Position numbers and translations under genes: made by a program
From: Bacteroidaceae bacterium
GTDB lineage: Bacteria; Bacteroidota; Bacteroidia; Bacteroidales; Bacteroidaceae
Assembly (NCBI GenBank): GCA_017448965.1
Contig: JAFSKK010000063.1
Span: 1 to 64,000, forward strand
Direction of reading: 5' to 3'
DNA length: 64,000 nt
Notes under the pieces: model-generated
Told to the model about the DNA's origin: nothing
The model's input: only the letters and a program-made list of their open reading frames with translations
The model's database searches: none
Shown here: piece after piece, positions 23,185 through 32,801 of the stretch
Position numbering within the stretch: the first letter of the stretch is position 1
How the letters are laid out: every line of letters begins with the position of its first letter

Positions 23185-24354
23185 ATGAAGATTTCAGCAA
23201 TCATCAAGAAATGGGTTCGTCGGAGTTACATGTATCTCTGTTACATCACTCGGTCACGGAATGAGAAGTCGGTTTATTTCGCTTCTTTCCGAGGACAGTA
23301 CTCCGATAACCCACGTGCTATCAGTGAGTGCTTGCATCAGATAGCACCCGACGTGAAAATCGTATGGATGGTCCAACCGAAATTCAAGAAATATCTACCA
23401 GACTATGTCAAAGCCGTTTCACCCTCTGTACGTTCATCGGTTAAGGCACAGGCATGGTCCAATGTGTGGGTGCTGAATTTCCCCTATAAAAAGAGTCAGG
23501 GAGTGTACAAAGGCCATGACCAATTCTATATCCAGACCTGGCACGGCGATCGGGGACTGAAAGCCGTCGGCTACCTTGCCAAGGATGTCAAGGGAAAGAG
23601 GCTTTTCGGCTTCGACATGTCAGAATGTGACCTCTATGTGGCCGGCTCGGACTATGGTGTCCGCAAAGCACGGCAGGCTTTCCGCTACGGTGGCGAAGTC
23701 ATTGTTGAAGGTATGCCCCGCAATGATAAGTTAGTAAACGAAAAACAAAGCCAAAACGAAAACCAAAACGAAAAGGCTGAGATACGAAAGAGTTTGGGGA
23801 TAGGAGAAGACGAGAAGGTGATGCTATACGCCCCAACATTCAGAGACAATTCAGACAATCAGTTGTGTGACCTTGACCTCGATGCGTCCATAGCAAGCTT
23901 AGAGGCTAACGGAGATAAATGGCTGTGCCTGATACGCGCCCATGCTGGGAAGAAAGAAAACACAACTTTTAACTCCCAACTTTCAACCCTCAACTATAAA
24001 GACGTGACCTCCTATCCCGACATGGCCGACCTGCTGTTGATTGCCGATCTGCTGATTACCGACTATTCCAGCAGTGCAGGTGATTTCATTCTCACTGGCA
24101 GACCTCTTGTGTTGGCACATTTTGACAGGAATGAATACGAATCCCGCGACCGTAACCTATGGATCAACCCTGAAGAGGCTGGCTATTTGGTGGCTAATGA
24201 CCAAGATGAACTGAATCAAATACTCTCTCATCTCTATTCCTACGACCATCAGGCCATTGCCCATAAGATTAATCGTTTCTACGGAACCAAGGAAACGGGT
24301 TGTTCCTCTGTCGCTGTAGCTAAGAGAATTATCTTGGAACTGAACAAGAATTGA
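23185..24354 (+). CDS. CDP-glycerol glycerophosphotransferase family protein
   Basis: A 389-residue member of the TagB/TagF family, which transfers glycerol phosphate from CDP-glycerol to an acceptor. The block FYIQTWHGDRGLKAVGY near 113-129 holds the family's conserved histidine; MLYAPTFRDN near 212-221 and LLITDYSSSAGDFILTGRPL near 288-307 are also typical. No signal peptide; a peripheral inner-membrane position is likely. With the TagD-like gene upstream it suggests glycerol phosphate in the surface polymer, a Gram-positive style decoration. Confidence 0.9.
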   Translation: MKISAIIKKWVRRSYMYLCYITRSRNEKSVYFASFRGQYSDNPRAISECLHQIAPDVKIVWMVQPKFKKYLPDYVKAVSPSVRSSVKAQAWSNVWVLNFPYKKSQGVYKGHDQFYIQTWHGDRGLKAVGYLAKDVKGKRLFGFDMSECDLYVAGSDYGVRKARQAFRYGGEVIVEGMPRNDKLVNEKQSQNENQNEKAEIRKSLGIGEDEKVMLYAPTFRDNSDNQLCDLDLDASIASLEANGDKWLCLIRAHAGKKENTTFNSQLSTLNYKDVTSYPDMADLLLIADLLITDYSSSAGDFILTGRPLVLAHFDRNEYESRDRNLWINPEEAGYLVANDQDELNQILSHLYSYDHQAIAHKINRFYGTKETGCSSVAVAKRIILELNKN

Positions 24355-24363
24355 TATTATAAT

Positions 24364-25479
24364 ATGATGACCGACTTCTACAGTTTTGACGAGTTTTCCA
24401 TACCTCTGTGGATAAAGGCTCTTTTCTGGGGCCTCTATATGGTCGTGTTCGTTTATGCTGTATGGAAGTTGCTGCTTACTGCACCCAAGAACAAGCGGCA
24501 TGTGAATGCCAGTTATTGGATTCTTCCCTATTTTATTGTATTCGCCGTGTTCTACTGTGTCAATGATGACTATTTCAGTTATCGTTCCTGGTTGAGAGTT
24601 CCAACTCTTGTCGATTGGCATAAAGAGCAGGTCTATGCCTATATCATTATGTTCTGTCGGTCGCTTCCTACTCGCCACGCTTTCGAAGTGTTCCGGCTGA
24701 TTGTTTGGGGTGGAGCTCTTCTCTTGGTGTTTGGGATCACGCAGATGGGGCGCAGATTCCTGAATCCAGGGTTGGTCGTGCTATGTTTGTTCGTATTCTT
24801 CAGCGGCCATTTCTCATACGCCCGTGCTTCGCTGGCTATGGCTATGTTCCTCATGGGTGTGGGTATCTGTATGTGGGTAAAGCATCCTTTAGCAAAAATA
24901 CTTGGGGTAGGGGTGGCGATATGCTCTTATTTTTTTCATCACGAATTGCTTATCGGCATTGCCTTGCTACCCTGCATGCTGCTGCCTTTCGAGTGGAAAA
25001 GGGCAAAAAAATATTCATTGATTCTGTTTGCCATTATCATTGCGGGTATCATTTTTATTAACTCAAATCTTGGATTCTTGGAGGATGTTTTCGGTAATGA
25101 TGAATTAGCCGATAAGATAGAACACTTTAACGAACAGGAACAAAGAGTGTTCAGAATGAGTACCCTCATAAATTATCTCAATATTTTCTATCCCTTCACC
25201 CTCATCACTCTGTTCTTTCACAAGCATAAACGCCGTCGTAAGGCCGTTGCTGGGATGTATCGCATAACTTTCGTTCTCTTGATGGTGACGGTTGCCTTCT
25301 TTATCGTGTCAGGAGAACGCAGCGTTTACGCCTATCGTGTGCTGTACATTACAACGATTCCTCTGTCCATCATGATTGCATACTGCTACAATCAGGGTTT
25401 CTTCAAGAAGTATCAGCTTGTCATTATGCTCTTTTGGGCTTTTCTTACGAATAGTGTCCGACTCATTAATTCCATTTGA
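24364..25479 (+). CDS. EpsG-like polysaccharide polymerase (Wzy)
   Basis: A 371-residue membrane protein with about ten hydrophobic segments. The central part (GHFSYARASLAMAMFLMGVGI) resembles the EpsG family, in which a short loop with S/R residues precedes a membrane helix, and YFFHHELLIGIALLPCMLLPF follows. Such proteins polymerise repeat units in the periplasm. It is the only polymerase candidate in this locus. It lies 9 bases downstream of the glycerophosphotransferase gene. Confidence 0.8.
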   Translation: MMTDFYSFDEFSIPLWIKALFWGLYMVVFVYAVWKLLLTAPKNKRHVNASYWILPYFIVFAVFYCVNDDYFSYRSWLRVPTLVDWHKEQVYAYIIMFCRSLPTRHAFEVFRLIVWGGALLLVFGITQMGRRFLNPGLVVLCLFVFFSGHFSYARASLAMAMFLMGVGICMWVKHPLAKILGVGVAICSYFFHHELLIGIALLPCMLLPFEWKRAKKYSLILFAIIIAGIIFINSNLGFLEDVFGNDELADKIEHFNEQEQRVFRMSTLINYLNIFYPFTLITLFFHKHKRRRKAVAGMYRITFVLLMVTVAFFIVSGERSVYAYRVLYITTIPLSIMIAYCYNQGFFKKYQLVIMLFWAFLTNSVRLINSI

Positions 25480-25480
25480 T

Positions 25481-26473
25481 ATGAATACAAGTTTTATTCT
25501 TCTTTTGAATTGTATATTCGCCGCCTTAAATGTTCAAGCCACTGTGGTTTCTTCTGAGGGAGGTCACATTGCCAACGGCCGTTATGTGATACCTGCAGGA
25601 AATCATATTGTTAGAATAGTGCCTGGAAAAAAAGCCTGGCTGACAGTTGGCGATAATACTGAGCTCGTAATCGAGGGCAATGTCCTGTTGGAAGGTAATG
25701 GTTTTAGTCAATGCGACATCATCAGAGTCACAGGTCGTAACGTGCAAATCCACGGGAAAGGCAGTATTGTCGGAGACAAGTTCACCCATACCGGCTCTGA
25801 AGGCGAATGGGGAATGGGTATCAGTTTCCGTGGTGCCTCCAATGCCACATTGCGTGGACTGACCATCAAGAATTGCTGGGGGGACTGCGTTTACGTGGGT
25901 AAAAAATCAGAGAAGATAACGATTGAGAATTGCCACTTGGACAATGGGCGGCGACAGGGAATCTCTGTCACTTCTGCCCAAGGTGTCATGATCAGGAACT
26001 GCACCATAGCCAACGTTCATGGTACGAACCCACAATATGCCATTGACATAGAACCCAATGAAAATTGCACGATAAATGATGTGTTGATAGATCATGTGGA
26101 TGTGGTTAATTGCGAGGGAGGGTTCAGGGCTTTAACATATAAAGTGGATGAACGCCATGCCTTGATTGGCAGTGTGGAGATACGCAATTGCAGCGTATCG
26201 GCCAAATCGAGATACCCCATTCATTTAAACAGGTGCAGGCAAGCCAAGGTCGAGCATTGCATCATAGATGGGACGAACGACCGACCTAGTATCTACGCCA
26301 ATTATGTGGATCATCTAAGGGTAAGAAATAATACTTTAAACGTTTCTGTGCAATTATCTTCATCTGTCATCAACAAGACGAAGGAAATTGTTGGTCTCGA
26401 TGCCTATGCTCCTATCCGTGTTGATCATTCATCTACCAAGGATGTAGTAAACAATAGAATAGTTGAAAAGTAA
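25481..26473 (+). CDS. Secreted right-handed beta-helix protein
   Basis: A 330-residue protein with signal peptide (ILLLNCIFAALNVQA). The body shows repeated parallel beta-helix rungs: VIEGNVLLEGNGF, VQIHGKGSIVG, ATLRGLTIKNCWGDCVYVG, ITIENCHLDNGRRQGISV, VMIRNCTIANVHG and more, as in pectate-lyase-fold enzymes. The start was placed at 25481, one base after the polymerase stop, because earlier codons in frame lie inside the polymerase gene. Proteins of this fold are lyases, glycosidases, epimerases or tailspikes. In a polysaccharide locus I infer an enzyme that trims or edits the polymer; no catalytic set is assigned. Confidence 0.82.
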   Translation: MNTSFILLLNCIFAALNVQATVVSSEGGHIANGRYVIPAGNHIVRIVPGKKAWLTVGDNTELVIEGNVLLEGNGFSQCDIIRVTGRNVQIHGKGSIVGDKFTHTGSEGEWGMGISFRGASNATLRGLTIKNCWGDCVYVGKKSEKITIENCHLDNGRRQGISVTSAQGVMIRNCTIANVHGTNPQYAIDIEPNENCTINDVLIDHVDVVNCEGGFRALTYKVDERHALIGSVEIRNCSVSAKSRYPIHLNRCRQAKVEHCIIDGTNDRPSIYANYVDHLRVRNNTLNVSVQLSSSVINKTKEIVGLDAYAPIRVDHSSTKDVVNNRIVEK

Positions 26474-26519
26474 TACGATTCCGAGTGAGATTATATATCA
26501 GAACTTAACAAATAAATAT

Positions 26520-27041
26520 ATGGAAAGCTGGAAGGAATATTATAGCGCTGATGTCCACCGATACGGAAAGTCGGGGGCACCGATTCTGAAATTTCAGAAG
26601 TACCTGCGCAAGGCCCATTTCTGCAAGAACCGGTTTTTGTGGATGTACTACAAGTGGCGCATCAAACATTACAGAATGAAATATGGCCTGGAAATAAAAC
26701 CCGAAGGAGAAATAGGCCGAGGCCTGTACATCGGTCATGCTTTTAATATCAATATCCATCCGAAGAGTGTCATTGGTGAGAACTTCAACATCCACAAGGG
26801 GGCAGTCATTGGTCAGCAAAACCGAGGAAAACGGAAAGGCGCACCCAAGATAGGCAGCCGTGTGTGGGTGGGAATCAATGCGGTAGTAGTGGGCAACATC
26901 ACGATAGGCGACGATGTGCTGATTGCCCCGCTGACTCATGTCAACTGCGATGTGCCAAGCCACAGTGTAGTGTATGGAAACCCGTGCATCATCAAGCACC
27001 GTGACAATGCCACTGAAGGATATATCAACAACCCCGTATGA
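26520..27041 (+). CDS. Serine acetyltransferase-like protein
   Basis: A 173-residue hexapeptide acyltransferase close to the CysE group. The N terminus is helical (YYSADVHRYGKSGAPILKFQKYLRKA), and the beta-helix begins near 75 with GLYIGHAFNINIHPKSVIGEN and closes with PSHSVVYGNPCIIKHR. A TTG at 26463 could extend it by 19 residues and would overlap the beta-helix gene; the ATG at 26520 is preferred. The stop overlaps the next start by 4 bases. Confidence 0.87.
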   Translation: MESWKEYYSADVHRYGKSGAPILKFQKYLRKAHFCKNRFLWMYYKWRIKHYRMKYGLEIKPEGEIGRGLYIGHAFNINIHPKSVIGENFNIHKGAVIGQQNRGKRKGAPKIGSRVWVGINAVVVGNITIGDDVLIAPLTHVNCDVPSHSVVYGNPCIIKHRDNATEGYINNPV

Positions 27042-28129
27042 AAAAGATTCTCTGTTTGATTGACCGCCTCAGTTTTGGCGGTGCAGAACGCCAGCTCATA
27101 GGACTTGCCGTACTGTTGAAGCAGAAGGGCTATGACGTGGAGATGGCGACCTACCATGATTTTGACTTCAGCACAGAAGTCCTTGAGGCGAACAACATTC
27201 TGCTGCATCGCATCAGCCAGAAAGGCAATCCTCTCTCAAAACTGCTGGCTGTGCGGAGTTTGATAAACAAGCGGCGGTATGATGTGGTGATTGCCTATAA
27301 GTCGGGTGTAACCATGATGGCTTGTCTCCTGAAGAAGTTGGGAGGGCAGTTCTGGTTGATTGTCTCTGAGAGAAATACCACACAAGTGTTGACGAAGAGG
27401 GAGAAACTGAAATTCTGGTTATACAGGTATGCGGATTTTGTTGTACCCAACTCATACGCACAAGCAGAGTTCATCAAAGGACATTATCCTGAACTGGCCG
27501 GTAAGACTGTAATCATCACGAATTTTACGGATACCGATTTTTTCAGCCCAGCAGATACAGCCGCAAATAGGGTTCCTATTATACTCACCACAGCCCGTGT
27601 TGCCAAGCAAAAGAATGTCCTGGCCTATCTCGAGGCTGCAAAGGTGGTTAAGGAGAAGGGGCTGAACGTAAGATTCCAATGGTTTGGCAATGTCCAGATA
27701 GGCGAAGCCGACTACGCACGCAAATGCAATGAGGCTATCACAGCAATGGACTTAGCCGACGTGTTCGAACTTCATCCCGCAACAAGCAACATTCTTCCCG
27801 TCTACCAGCAATGTGACATTTTCTGCCTGCCGTCGCTCTATGAGGGCTTCCCCAATGTGGTTTGCGAGGCCATGGGGTGTGGCAAACCTATTGTCTGCAG
27901 CCGTGTGTGCGACAACGAAAGCATAGTCGGTGAAGGTGAGAACGCTTTGCTGTTTGACCCCAAAAGTGCAGAAGACATTGCAGAGAAGCTTGAGAAGATG
28001 CTGCTGATGCCAAAAGACAGGATGGAACAATGGGGCAGGCGCAGCAGGGAACTGGCCGTGGCAAGGTTCTCCAAAGACACTTTTGTCCATCAATACATGA
28101 GTCTGATTGAAAAAATGAATTACCAATAA
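27038..28129 (+). CDS. Glycosyltransferase family 4 protein
   Basis: A 363-residue GT-B glycosyltransferase. The start [21 protein letters not shown] is the acceptor-side signature of GT4. The donor-side E-x7-E motif is in [24 protein letters not shown] near 268-291. Cytosolic face of the inner membrane. Donor sugar and linkage cannot be read from sequence. ATGA overlap with the upstream gene shows translational coupling. Confidence 0.92.
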   Translation: MKKILCLIDRLSFGGAERQLIGLAVLLKQKGYDVEMATYHDFDFSTEVLEANNILLHRISQKGNPLSKLLAVRSLINKRRYDVVIAYKSGVTMMACLLKKLGGQFWLIVSERNTTQVLTKREKLKFWLYRYADFVVPNSYAQAEFIKGHYPELAGKTVIITNFTDTDFFSPADTAANRVPIILTTARVAKQKNVLAYLEAAKVVKEKGLNVRFQWFGNVQIGEADYARKCNEAITAMDLADVFELHPATSNILPVYQQCDIFCLPSLYEGFPNVVCEAMGCGKPIVCSRVCDNESIVGEGENALLFDPKSAEDIAEKLEKMLLMPKDRMEQWGRRSRELAVARFSKDTFVHQYMSLIEKMNYQ

Positions 28130-28142
28130 ACTGATAAACGAA

Positions 28143-28667
28143 ATGAAGGGATTATTAAAAAAAATCAAGCTGTTTTATTGGCTCAATATAGCTTCACCGC
28201 AAAAATATGCCCGCCATATAGGGGTGACAATAGGAAAAAACTGCCGCATCAAAACCCGTAACTGGGGTGGCGAACCGTATTTGATTTCCATTGGCGACAA
28301 TGTTGCCGTAACGAATGATGTTTTTGTACACACACATGGTGGAGGACGTGTGGCCAGGGCTGAACATCCTAATTTTGACGTGTTCGGCAAGGTGGTGATA
28401 GAAGACTGGGCTTATATAGGGGCTTACTCTCAAATCATGCCTGGTGTGACCATCGGTGAAGGTGCATTAGTGGCAGCAGGCAGCATCGTGACCAAATCGG
28501 TAGCCCCTCATACGGTGGTGGGTGGAAACCCTGCACGATATATCTGTACTACCGAGGAATATTATGAACGTAACAAGAAATATGATATAGGAACATACGG
28601 ATTGAGTAATGCTGAGAAAAAGAAAGTCCTGCTGTCATTGCCAGACGAGAAGTTCATGAAAAAATGA
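28143..28667 (+). CDS. Hexapeptide acyltransferase (maltose-acetyltransferase-like)
   Basis: A 174-residue acyltransferase. Repeats start near 27 ([28 protein letters not shown]); the block [15 protein letters not shown] carries likely catalytic His residues; [25 protein letters not shown] and [12 protein letters not shown] close the domain as in LacA/WbbJ proteins. It overlaps the next glycosyltransferase by 4 bases. Probable role: O-acetylation of a repeat-unit sugar. Confidence 0.87.
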   Translation: MKGLLKKIKLFYWLNIASPQKYARHIGVTIGKNCRIKTRNWGGEPYLISIGDNVAVTNDVFVHTHGGGRVARAEHPNFDVFGKVVIEDWAYIGAYSQIMPGVTIGEGALVAAGSIVTKSVAPHTVVGGNPARYICTTEEYYERNKKYDIGTYGLSNAEKKKVLLSLPDEKFMKK

Positions 28668-29797
28668 GTAATTTGGAAAAGATGGAAAAGACAAAAATCC
28701 TCATGGTGATGGGAAGTACCGGAATGGCGGGAACCCAGATGTTTGTTCTCAACCTGGTGGAGAACATGGACCGGACAAAGTTTCAGGTGGACTTTGCTGT
28801 TGACAGAGGTGACGACGGAACGGGTATCGGTAAGAGACTTAAGGACTTGGGATGCAATATATACTTTCTGCCTTACTTCAAGGTGTACAACTACTTCGGA
28901 TATGTCAAGGCTTGGAGACAGTTTTTGCGTGAACATCATTACGACATCGTGCATGGCCACTCGTCCAATTCGGCAGTCATCTACCTAAAGATTGCCAAGG
29001 AGATGGGCTGTGCAACCATCGCTCACAGTCATAATGCTGGTTATCGGGGAGGCTTTCTTCCACGCCTGTTCAAGAGTTTGTTTGCTAAAGGTGCCGGCAA
29101 GGTTTCCGACTATTGGTTTGCCTGCTCGGACATTGCTGCCCAGCGACTCTACGGTGATGCCTACAAGAGCTATCCGCACTATTATAACATCCCCAATGCC
29201 ATCAACATGGACGCATTCTGCTTTAACAGCGAGACGAGGCAGCGTGTAAGAGCCTTGTTGAAGGTGGACGATGACGAACTGCTATGCGGTCATGTGGGCA
29301 CCCTCATGCCACAGAAAAATCACGACTTCCTGATGGAGATTATGGCCGAGGTGGTGAAGATCGTCCCAAAGGCTCGACTCGTTTGTTGCGGAGCGGGGCC
29401 GCTGATGGACAAGGTGAAGGAGAAAGCACGCCTGCTAGGAATTGAAGACCATGTCATCTTCGCTGGAGTGGTTAAAGCTAACGAATACATGATGGCGATG
29501 GACGTGATGGTATTCCCCTCGTTCAACGAAGGTTTCCCAGTCACCATCATCGAGGCAGAAGCAACAGGATTGCCTGTGGTGATGAGTGACACTATCACAA
29601 CAGAGATTGACCTCACAAATTTGGTTCACCGCCACTCTTTGAATGATCAAGCATCGAAGTGGGCCAAAACAATATGCAGCTTGAAGTATGACGACCGCCA
29701 AAGCTATAACAAGGTGTTGACCGATACAAAATACAATGTCCGTTCAGGAGCGCAATTCGTCTCGTCGCTGTATGACAAGATGATAAGAAAGCATTGA
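28664..29797 (+). CDS. Glycosyltransferase (GT4, EpsF-like)
   Basis: A 377-residue GT-B enzyme. The N terminus reads [25 protein letters not shown], and [18 protein letters not shown] near 96-113 and [11 protein letters not shown] near 118-128 are typical of the EpsF/CapH type. The donor site appears as [23 protein letters not shown] near 284-306. ATG at 28664 overlaps the previous stop. An internal ATG at 28682 is an alternative start. Confidence 0.92.
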   Translation: MSNLEKMEKTKILMVMGSTGMAGTQMFVLNLVENMDRTKFQVDFAVDRGDDGTGIGKRLKDLGCNIYFLPYFKVYNYFGYVKAWRQFLREHHYDIVHGHSSNSAVIYLKIAKEMGCATIAHSHNAGYRGGFLPRLFKSLFAKGAGKVSDYWFACSDIAAQRLYGDAYKSYPHYYNIPNAINMDAFCFNSETRQRVRALLKVDDDELLCGHVGTLMPQKNHDFLMEIMAEVVKIVPKARLVCCGAGPLMDKVKEKARLLGIEDHVIFAGVVKANEYMMAMDVMVFPSFNEGFPVTIIEAEATGLPVVMSDTITTEIDLTNLVHRHSLNDQASKWAKTICSLKYDDRQSYNKVLTDTKYNVRSGAQFVSSLYDKMIRKH

Positions 29798-29818
29798 TAA
29801 TCGAAGTTTTTTTAAGCT

Positions 29819-31237
29819 ATGTTATTCAATTCGTTTGAGTTTCTCGTATTCTTCCCGTTAGTATGCATCGTGTACTTCCTGTTGAAGGACAACCGTTGGC
29901 GCATACCGTTCCTGCTCATCGCCAGTTACTATTTTTACATGAACTGGAAGCCTGTTTATGCAGTGCTCATCATGACTTCCACGATGCTGACCTATTTATG
30001 CGGTCTGTTAGTGGAAAAACATGCCGGCAACAAGCCTAAGCAGAAGGCTTTTCTGGTGACCAGCCTGGTGATTAATTTCGCCATCTTGTTTGTCTTCAAG
30101 TATTTCAACTTTATCAATGAATCGGTATTCACTCTGTTGGAGATGTCGGGACTGCGATGGAATGTGCCCAACCTCAACATACTGCTGCCCGTGGGTATCT
30201 CGTTTTATACCTTCCAGGCGGTAGGCTATTCCATTGATGTATACCGAGGCACCATCAAAGCAGAGCGTAATTTCATGACCTACGCCTTGTTTGTCAGCTT
30301 CTTCCCTCAATTGGTGGCTGGGCCAATAGAACGAGCAAAGAACCTACTGCCGCAATTCCGTGAGAGGGAGCACCGATTCAATTACAACGAAGCTATCGAC
30401 GGGTTGAAACAGATGTTGTGGGGCTTCTTCATGAAACTATGTGTGGCAGACGTCATCGGAGAATATGTAACTGCTGTCTATGATCATGTGGGACGGCACA
30501 CGGGGACGAGCCTGGTTCTTGCCACACTGTTCTTTGTATTCCAGGTTTATTGCGATTTTGCCGGCTACAGCAATATCGCTATCGGAGCTGCACGGGTGAT
30601 GGGATTCCGCCTGATGGAGAACTTCCGCCGCCCATTTTTCTCGCCCAACATGAGGGAATTCTGGAAACGATGGCATATATCACTGTCTTCATGGTTTATG
30701 GACTACGTCTATATCCCACTGGGAGGCAGTAGGGTAAAATACGCCCGCTACCAGCTCAACCTGATGACAACCTTCCTTCTCAGCGGTTTGTGGCATGGAG
30801 CGAACTGGACGTATGTTTGTTGGGGAGGACTGCACGGGATTTTTCTAGTTGTTGGTAATCTGTGGCGTAAATATGTTCATGAGCCTCAATACAAAACCAC
30901 CATCTCACGTCTGACAGGCACAGTCGTCACCTTTTGTTTGTTCTGCTTTGCGGTGTTATTCTTCCGGGCAAACGATGTGGCCGATGCAATCACAATCATC
31001 GGAAAGATTATCACAGATTGTGGTCCGCTATTTGTGGACAATTCGGTTTTTGTTTACGGTCTCACAGCCTTAGCCATCCTGATTTTTAAAGATGCTAAAG
31101 ACGAGTTTAACTGGAAAGTGAATTTCATGCACTCCAAACATATTGTGGTGCGCTATATTTCAACAATAGCACTCATCGCATACATTATTTTGTTCGGCTC
31201 CTTTTCCGGTGGCCAGTTTATTTACTTCCAATTCTGA
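29819..31237 (+). CDS. MBOAT family O-acyltransferase
   Basis: A 472-residue membrane-bound O-acyltransferase like AlgI/DltB. It has about ten or more membrane segments and the family signatures FFPQLVAGPIERAKNLLPQF near 160-179, FWKRWHISLSSWFMDYVYIPLGGSR near 280-304 and the histidine in GLWHGANWTYVCWGGLHG near 321-338. Such proteins pass acyl groups across the membrane to a periplasmic transferase. The next gene, 5 bases downstream, encodes a DltD/AlgX-like SGNH candidate, matching the usual two-part system. Confidence 0.95.
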   Translation: MLFNSFEFLVFFPLVCIVYFLLKDNRWRIPFLLIASYYFYMNWKPVYAVLIMTSTMLTYLCGLLVEKHAGNKPKQKAFLVTSLVINFAILFVFKYFNFINESVFTLLEMSGLRWNVPNLNILLPVGISFYTFQAVGYSIDVYRGTIKAERNFMTYALFVSFFPQLVAGPIERAKNLLPQFREREHRFNYNEAIDGLKQMLWGFFMKLCVADVIGEYVTAVYDHVGRHTGTSLVLATLFFVFQVYCDFAGYSNIAIGAARVMGFRLMENFRRPFFSPNMREFWKRWHISLSSWFMDYVYIPLGGSRVKYARYQLNLMTTFLLSGLWHGANWTYVCWGGLHGIFLVVGNLWRKYVHEPQYKTTISRLTGTVVTFCLFCFAVLFFRANDVADAITIIGKIITDCGPLFVDNSVFVYGLTALAILIFKDAKDEFNWKVNFMHSKHIVVRYISTIALIAYIILFGSFSGGQFIYFQF

Positions 31238-31242
31238 TCATT

Positions 31243-32196
31243 ATGAAAAAAGAAACGGCTCGTTTTTGGAAAACAATACTCCTTGTCATAGTGATGCTTG
31301 TAGCAGTGGATATTACTGTCGGAGTGGTTGCCGACAGGCTGATGGAAAAATTGCCTTACAGCAAAGAAGATTTGGCAAAAGACAACTACCGCCTCCACCA
31401 GCTGAACTCGGAAGTGGTCATTATTGGTTCGTCACGCGGGTGCAACCATTATGTCACCCAGCAACTCAGCGACAGCCTCGATGCTTATTTCGGCAAACAC
31501 CTTTCTATATATAATGCAGCTATCGCAGGCAAGACTGCCAACAGCAACTCATGTGCTGCGGAGGTCATACTCTCACGCTATCGTCCCCGGCTCGTCATTT
31601 ACGACCTGTCAGAAAGCCAACTGTGTGATGACAACCAAGGTGCTGACATCGAGTTTTCTGCTCCGTTCTATTGGACAGACACCATCGTACGTCGGTATCT
31701 TGACGACATCGGATTGAAAGAACGCATATTAATGAAATCAAGTATGTACCGCTATAGCGGCAAGTTACTCCGTATTCTTTCCTGCTATATGAGTCCGTCG
31801 GTTGCTGATGATGGATACAAGCCTAAGTTCGGAACAGCCATTGACACTACGAAAGCCAAGAATGTGCCAAAAGTTTCAGAGACAGCAAAAGAGCTAGACA
31901 CCTATACCGTGAGCAATTTTGAGAATGTCCTGAAAAAATACACATCGGAAAAAGTTCCTTTGGTTATCGTATGTTCTCCGCATTTTCGTCCCAAAGACAA
32001 TAACAAACGATTGGCTGAACTTTGCTACAAATATGGCGTTCCGTTCATTGATTTTTACGACACGCCCAAGTTCAACAGCCATCCTGAACTTTTCTACAAT
32101 GGCAATCACATGAACGACGATGGCGCTCATGCCTTTACCGCATTGTTTTTCGAGCAGTTGAAAACTTTTTTACCAATACAAGATGATGAAAAATAA
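31243..32196 (+). CDS. SGNH/DltD-like partner of the MBOAT protein
   Basis: A 317-residue protein with one N-terminal membrane anchor (TILLVIVMLVAVDITVGVV) and a periplasmic domain. EVVIIGSSRGCNHYV near 57-71 gives the nucleophile Ser (GSSR), and NGNHMNDDGAHAFTALF near 286-302 supplies an Asp/His pair, the SGNH-hydrolase layout. In DltD and AlgX this domain completes acyl transfer to the polymer. Direct neighbour of the MBOAT gene; it overlaps the next gene by 14 bases. Confidence 0.82.
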   Translation: MKKETARFWKTILLVIVMLVAVDITVGVVADRLMEKLPYSKEDLAKDNYRLHQLNSEVVIIGSSRGCNHYVTQQLSDSLDAYFGKHLSIYNAAIAGKTANSNSCAAEVILSRYRPRLVIYDLSESQLCDDNQGADIEFSAPFYWTDTIVRRYLDDIGLKERILMKSSMYRYSGKLLRILSCYMSPSVADDGYKPKFGTAIDTTKAKNVPKVSETAKELDTYTVSNFENVLKKYTSEKVPLVIVCSPHFRPKDNNKRLAELCYKYGVPFIDFYDTPKFNSHPELFYNGNHMNDDGAHAFTALFFEQLKTFLPIQDDEK

Positions 32197-32770
32197 CACT
32201 CAAAAGACCACACTTACATTTCGTTTGCTGAAGAAGCTCCATCTGATTAATGACGAGGAGAAACACGGGAGAATCAATCCATTCTCTTTGATTGGTTTTG
32301 CGTTCAGCACGTTGTGGAAACGCTTTATTTTCGACTATGCTTATCAAGGGTATGTGTTTGAGTTCCTGAACAAGAAGCATTTGCGTCCTGTTATTTGGAG
32401 AGCAATAGGATGCAATGTGGGCAAAAATGTACATATAGGTCATCAGGTAAGGTTTGACTTCGGAAATGCTAAACGGATTACCGTTGAGGATGACGTAGTT
32501 CTGGCCAATGGCGTGACCCTGTGGTGCCATAAACGCGACATGACGAATTATCGTGTTGGAATGAAACCGATGGATCAGCCTGCTAAATATGGGGACATCC
32601 ATTTGGGAAAAGGTTGCTACATTGGGCTCAACGTTACCATCATGCCGGGCGTGCATATTGGCGAAGGGGCGGTGATAGGTGCCTGCGCCCTTGTCACCAA
32701 GGACGTGCCAGCATGGACGATTGCTGCCGGCGTTCCAGCTCGTGTGGTCAAGACAATCGAGAAAGATTGA
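32183..32770 (+). CDS. Hexapeptide acyltransferase (colanic-acid type)
   Basis: A 195-residue acyltransferase. A membrane-proximal helical N terminus is followed by repeats VGKNVHIGHQVRFDFGNA near 81-98, a loop with LWCHKRDMTNY near 115-125, and IGLNVTIMPGVHIGEGAVIGACALVTKD up to 175. WcaF/WbbJ-like proteins acetylate sugars. It is the fourth acyltransferase of this fold in the locus. Two ATG codons stand in tandem at 32183 and 32186. Confidence 0.87.
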   Translation: MMKNNTQKTTLTFRLLKKLHLINDEEKHGRINPFSLIGFAFSTLWKRFIFDYAYQGYVFEFLNKKHLRPVIWRAIGCNVGKNVHIGHQVRFDFGNAKRITVEDDVVLANGVTLWCHKRDMTNYRVGMKPMDQPAKYGDIHLGKGCYIGLNVTIMPGVHIGEGAVIGACALVTKDVPAWTIAAGVPARVVKTIEKD

Positions 32771-32801
32771 GGGGAAGATTGAAAAGAACGGTTAAACAAT
32801 A

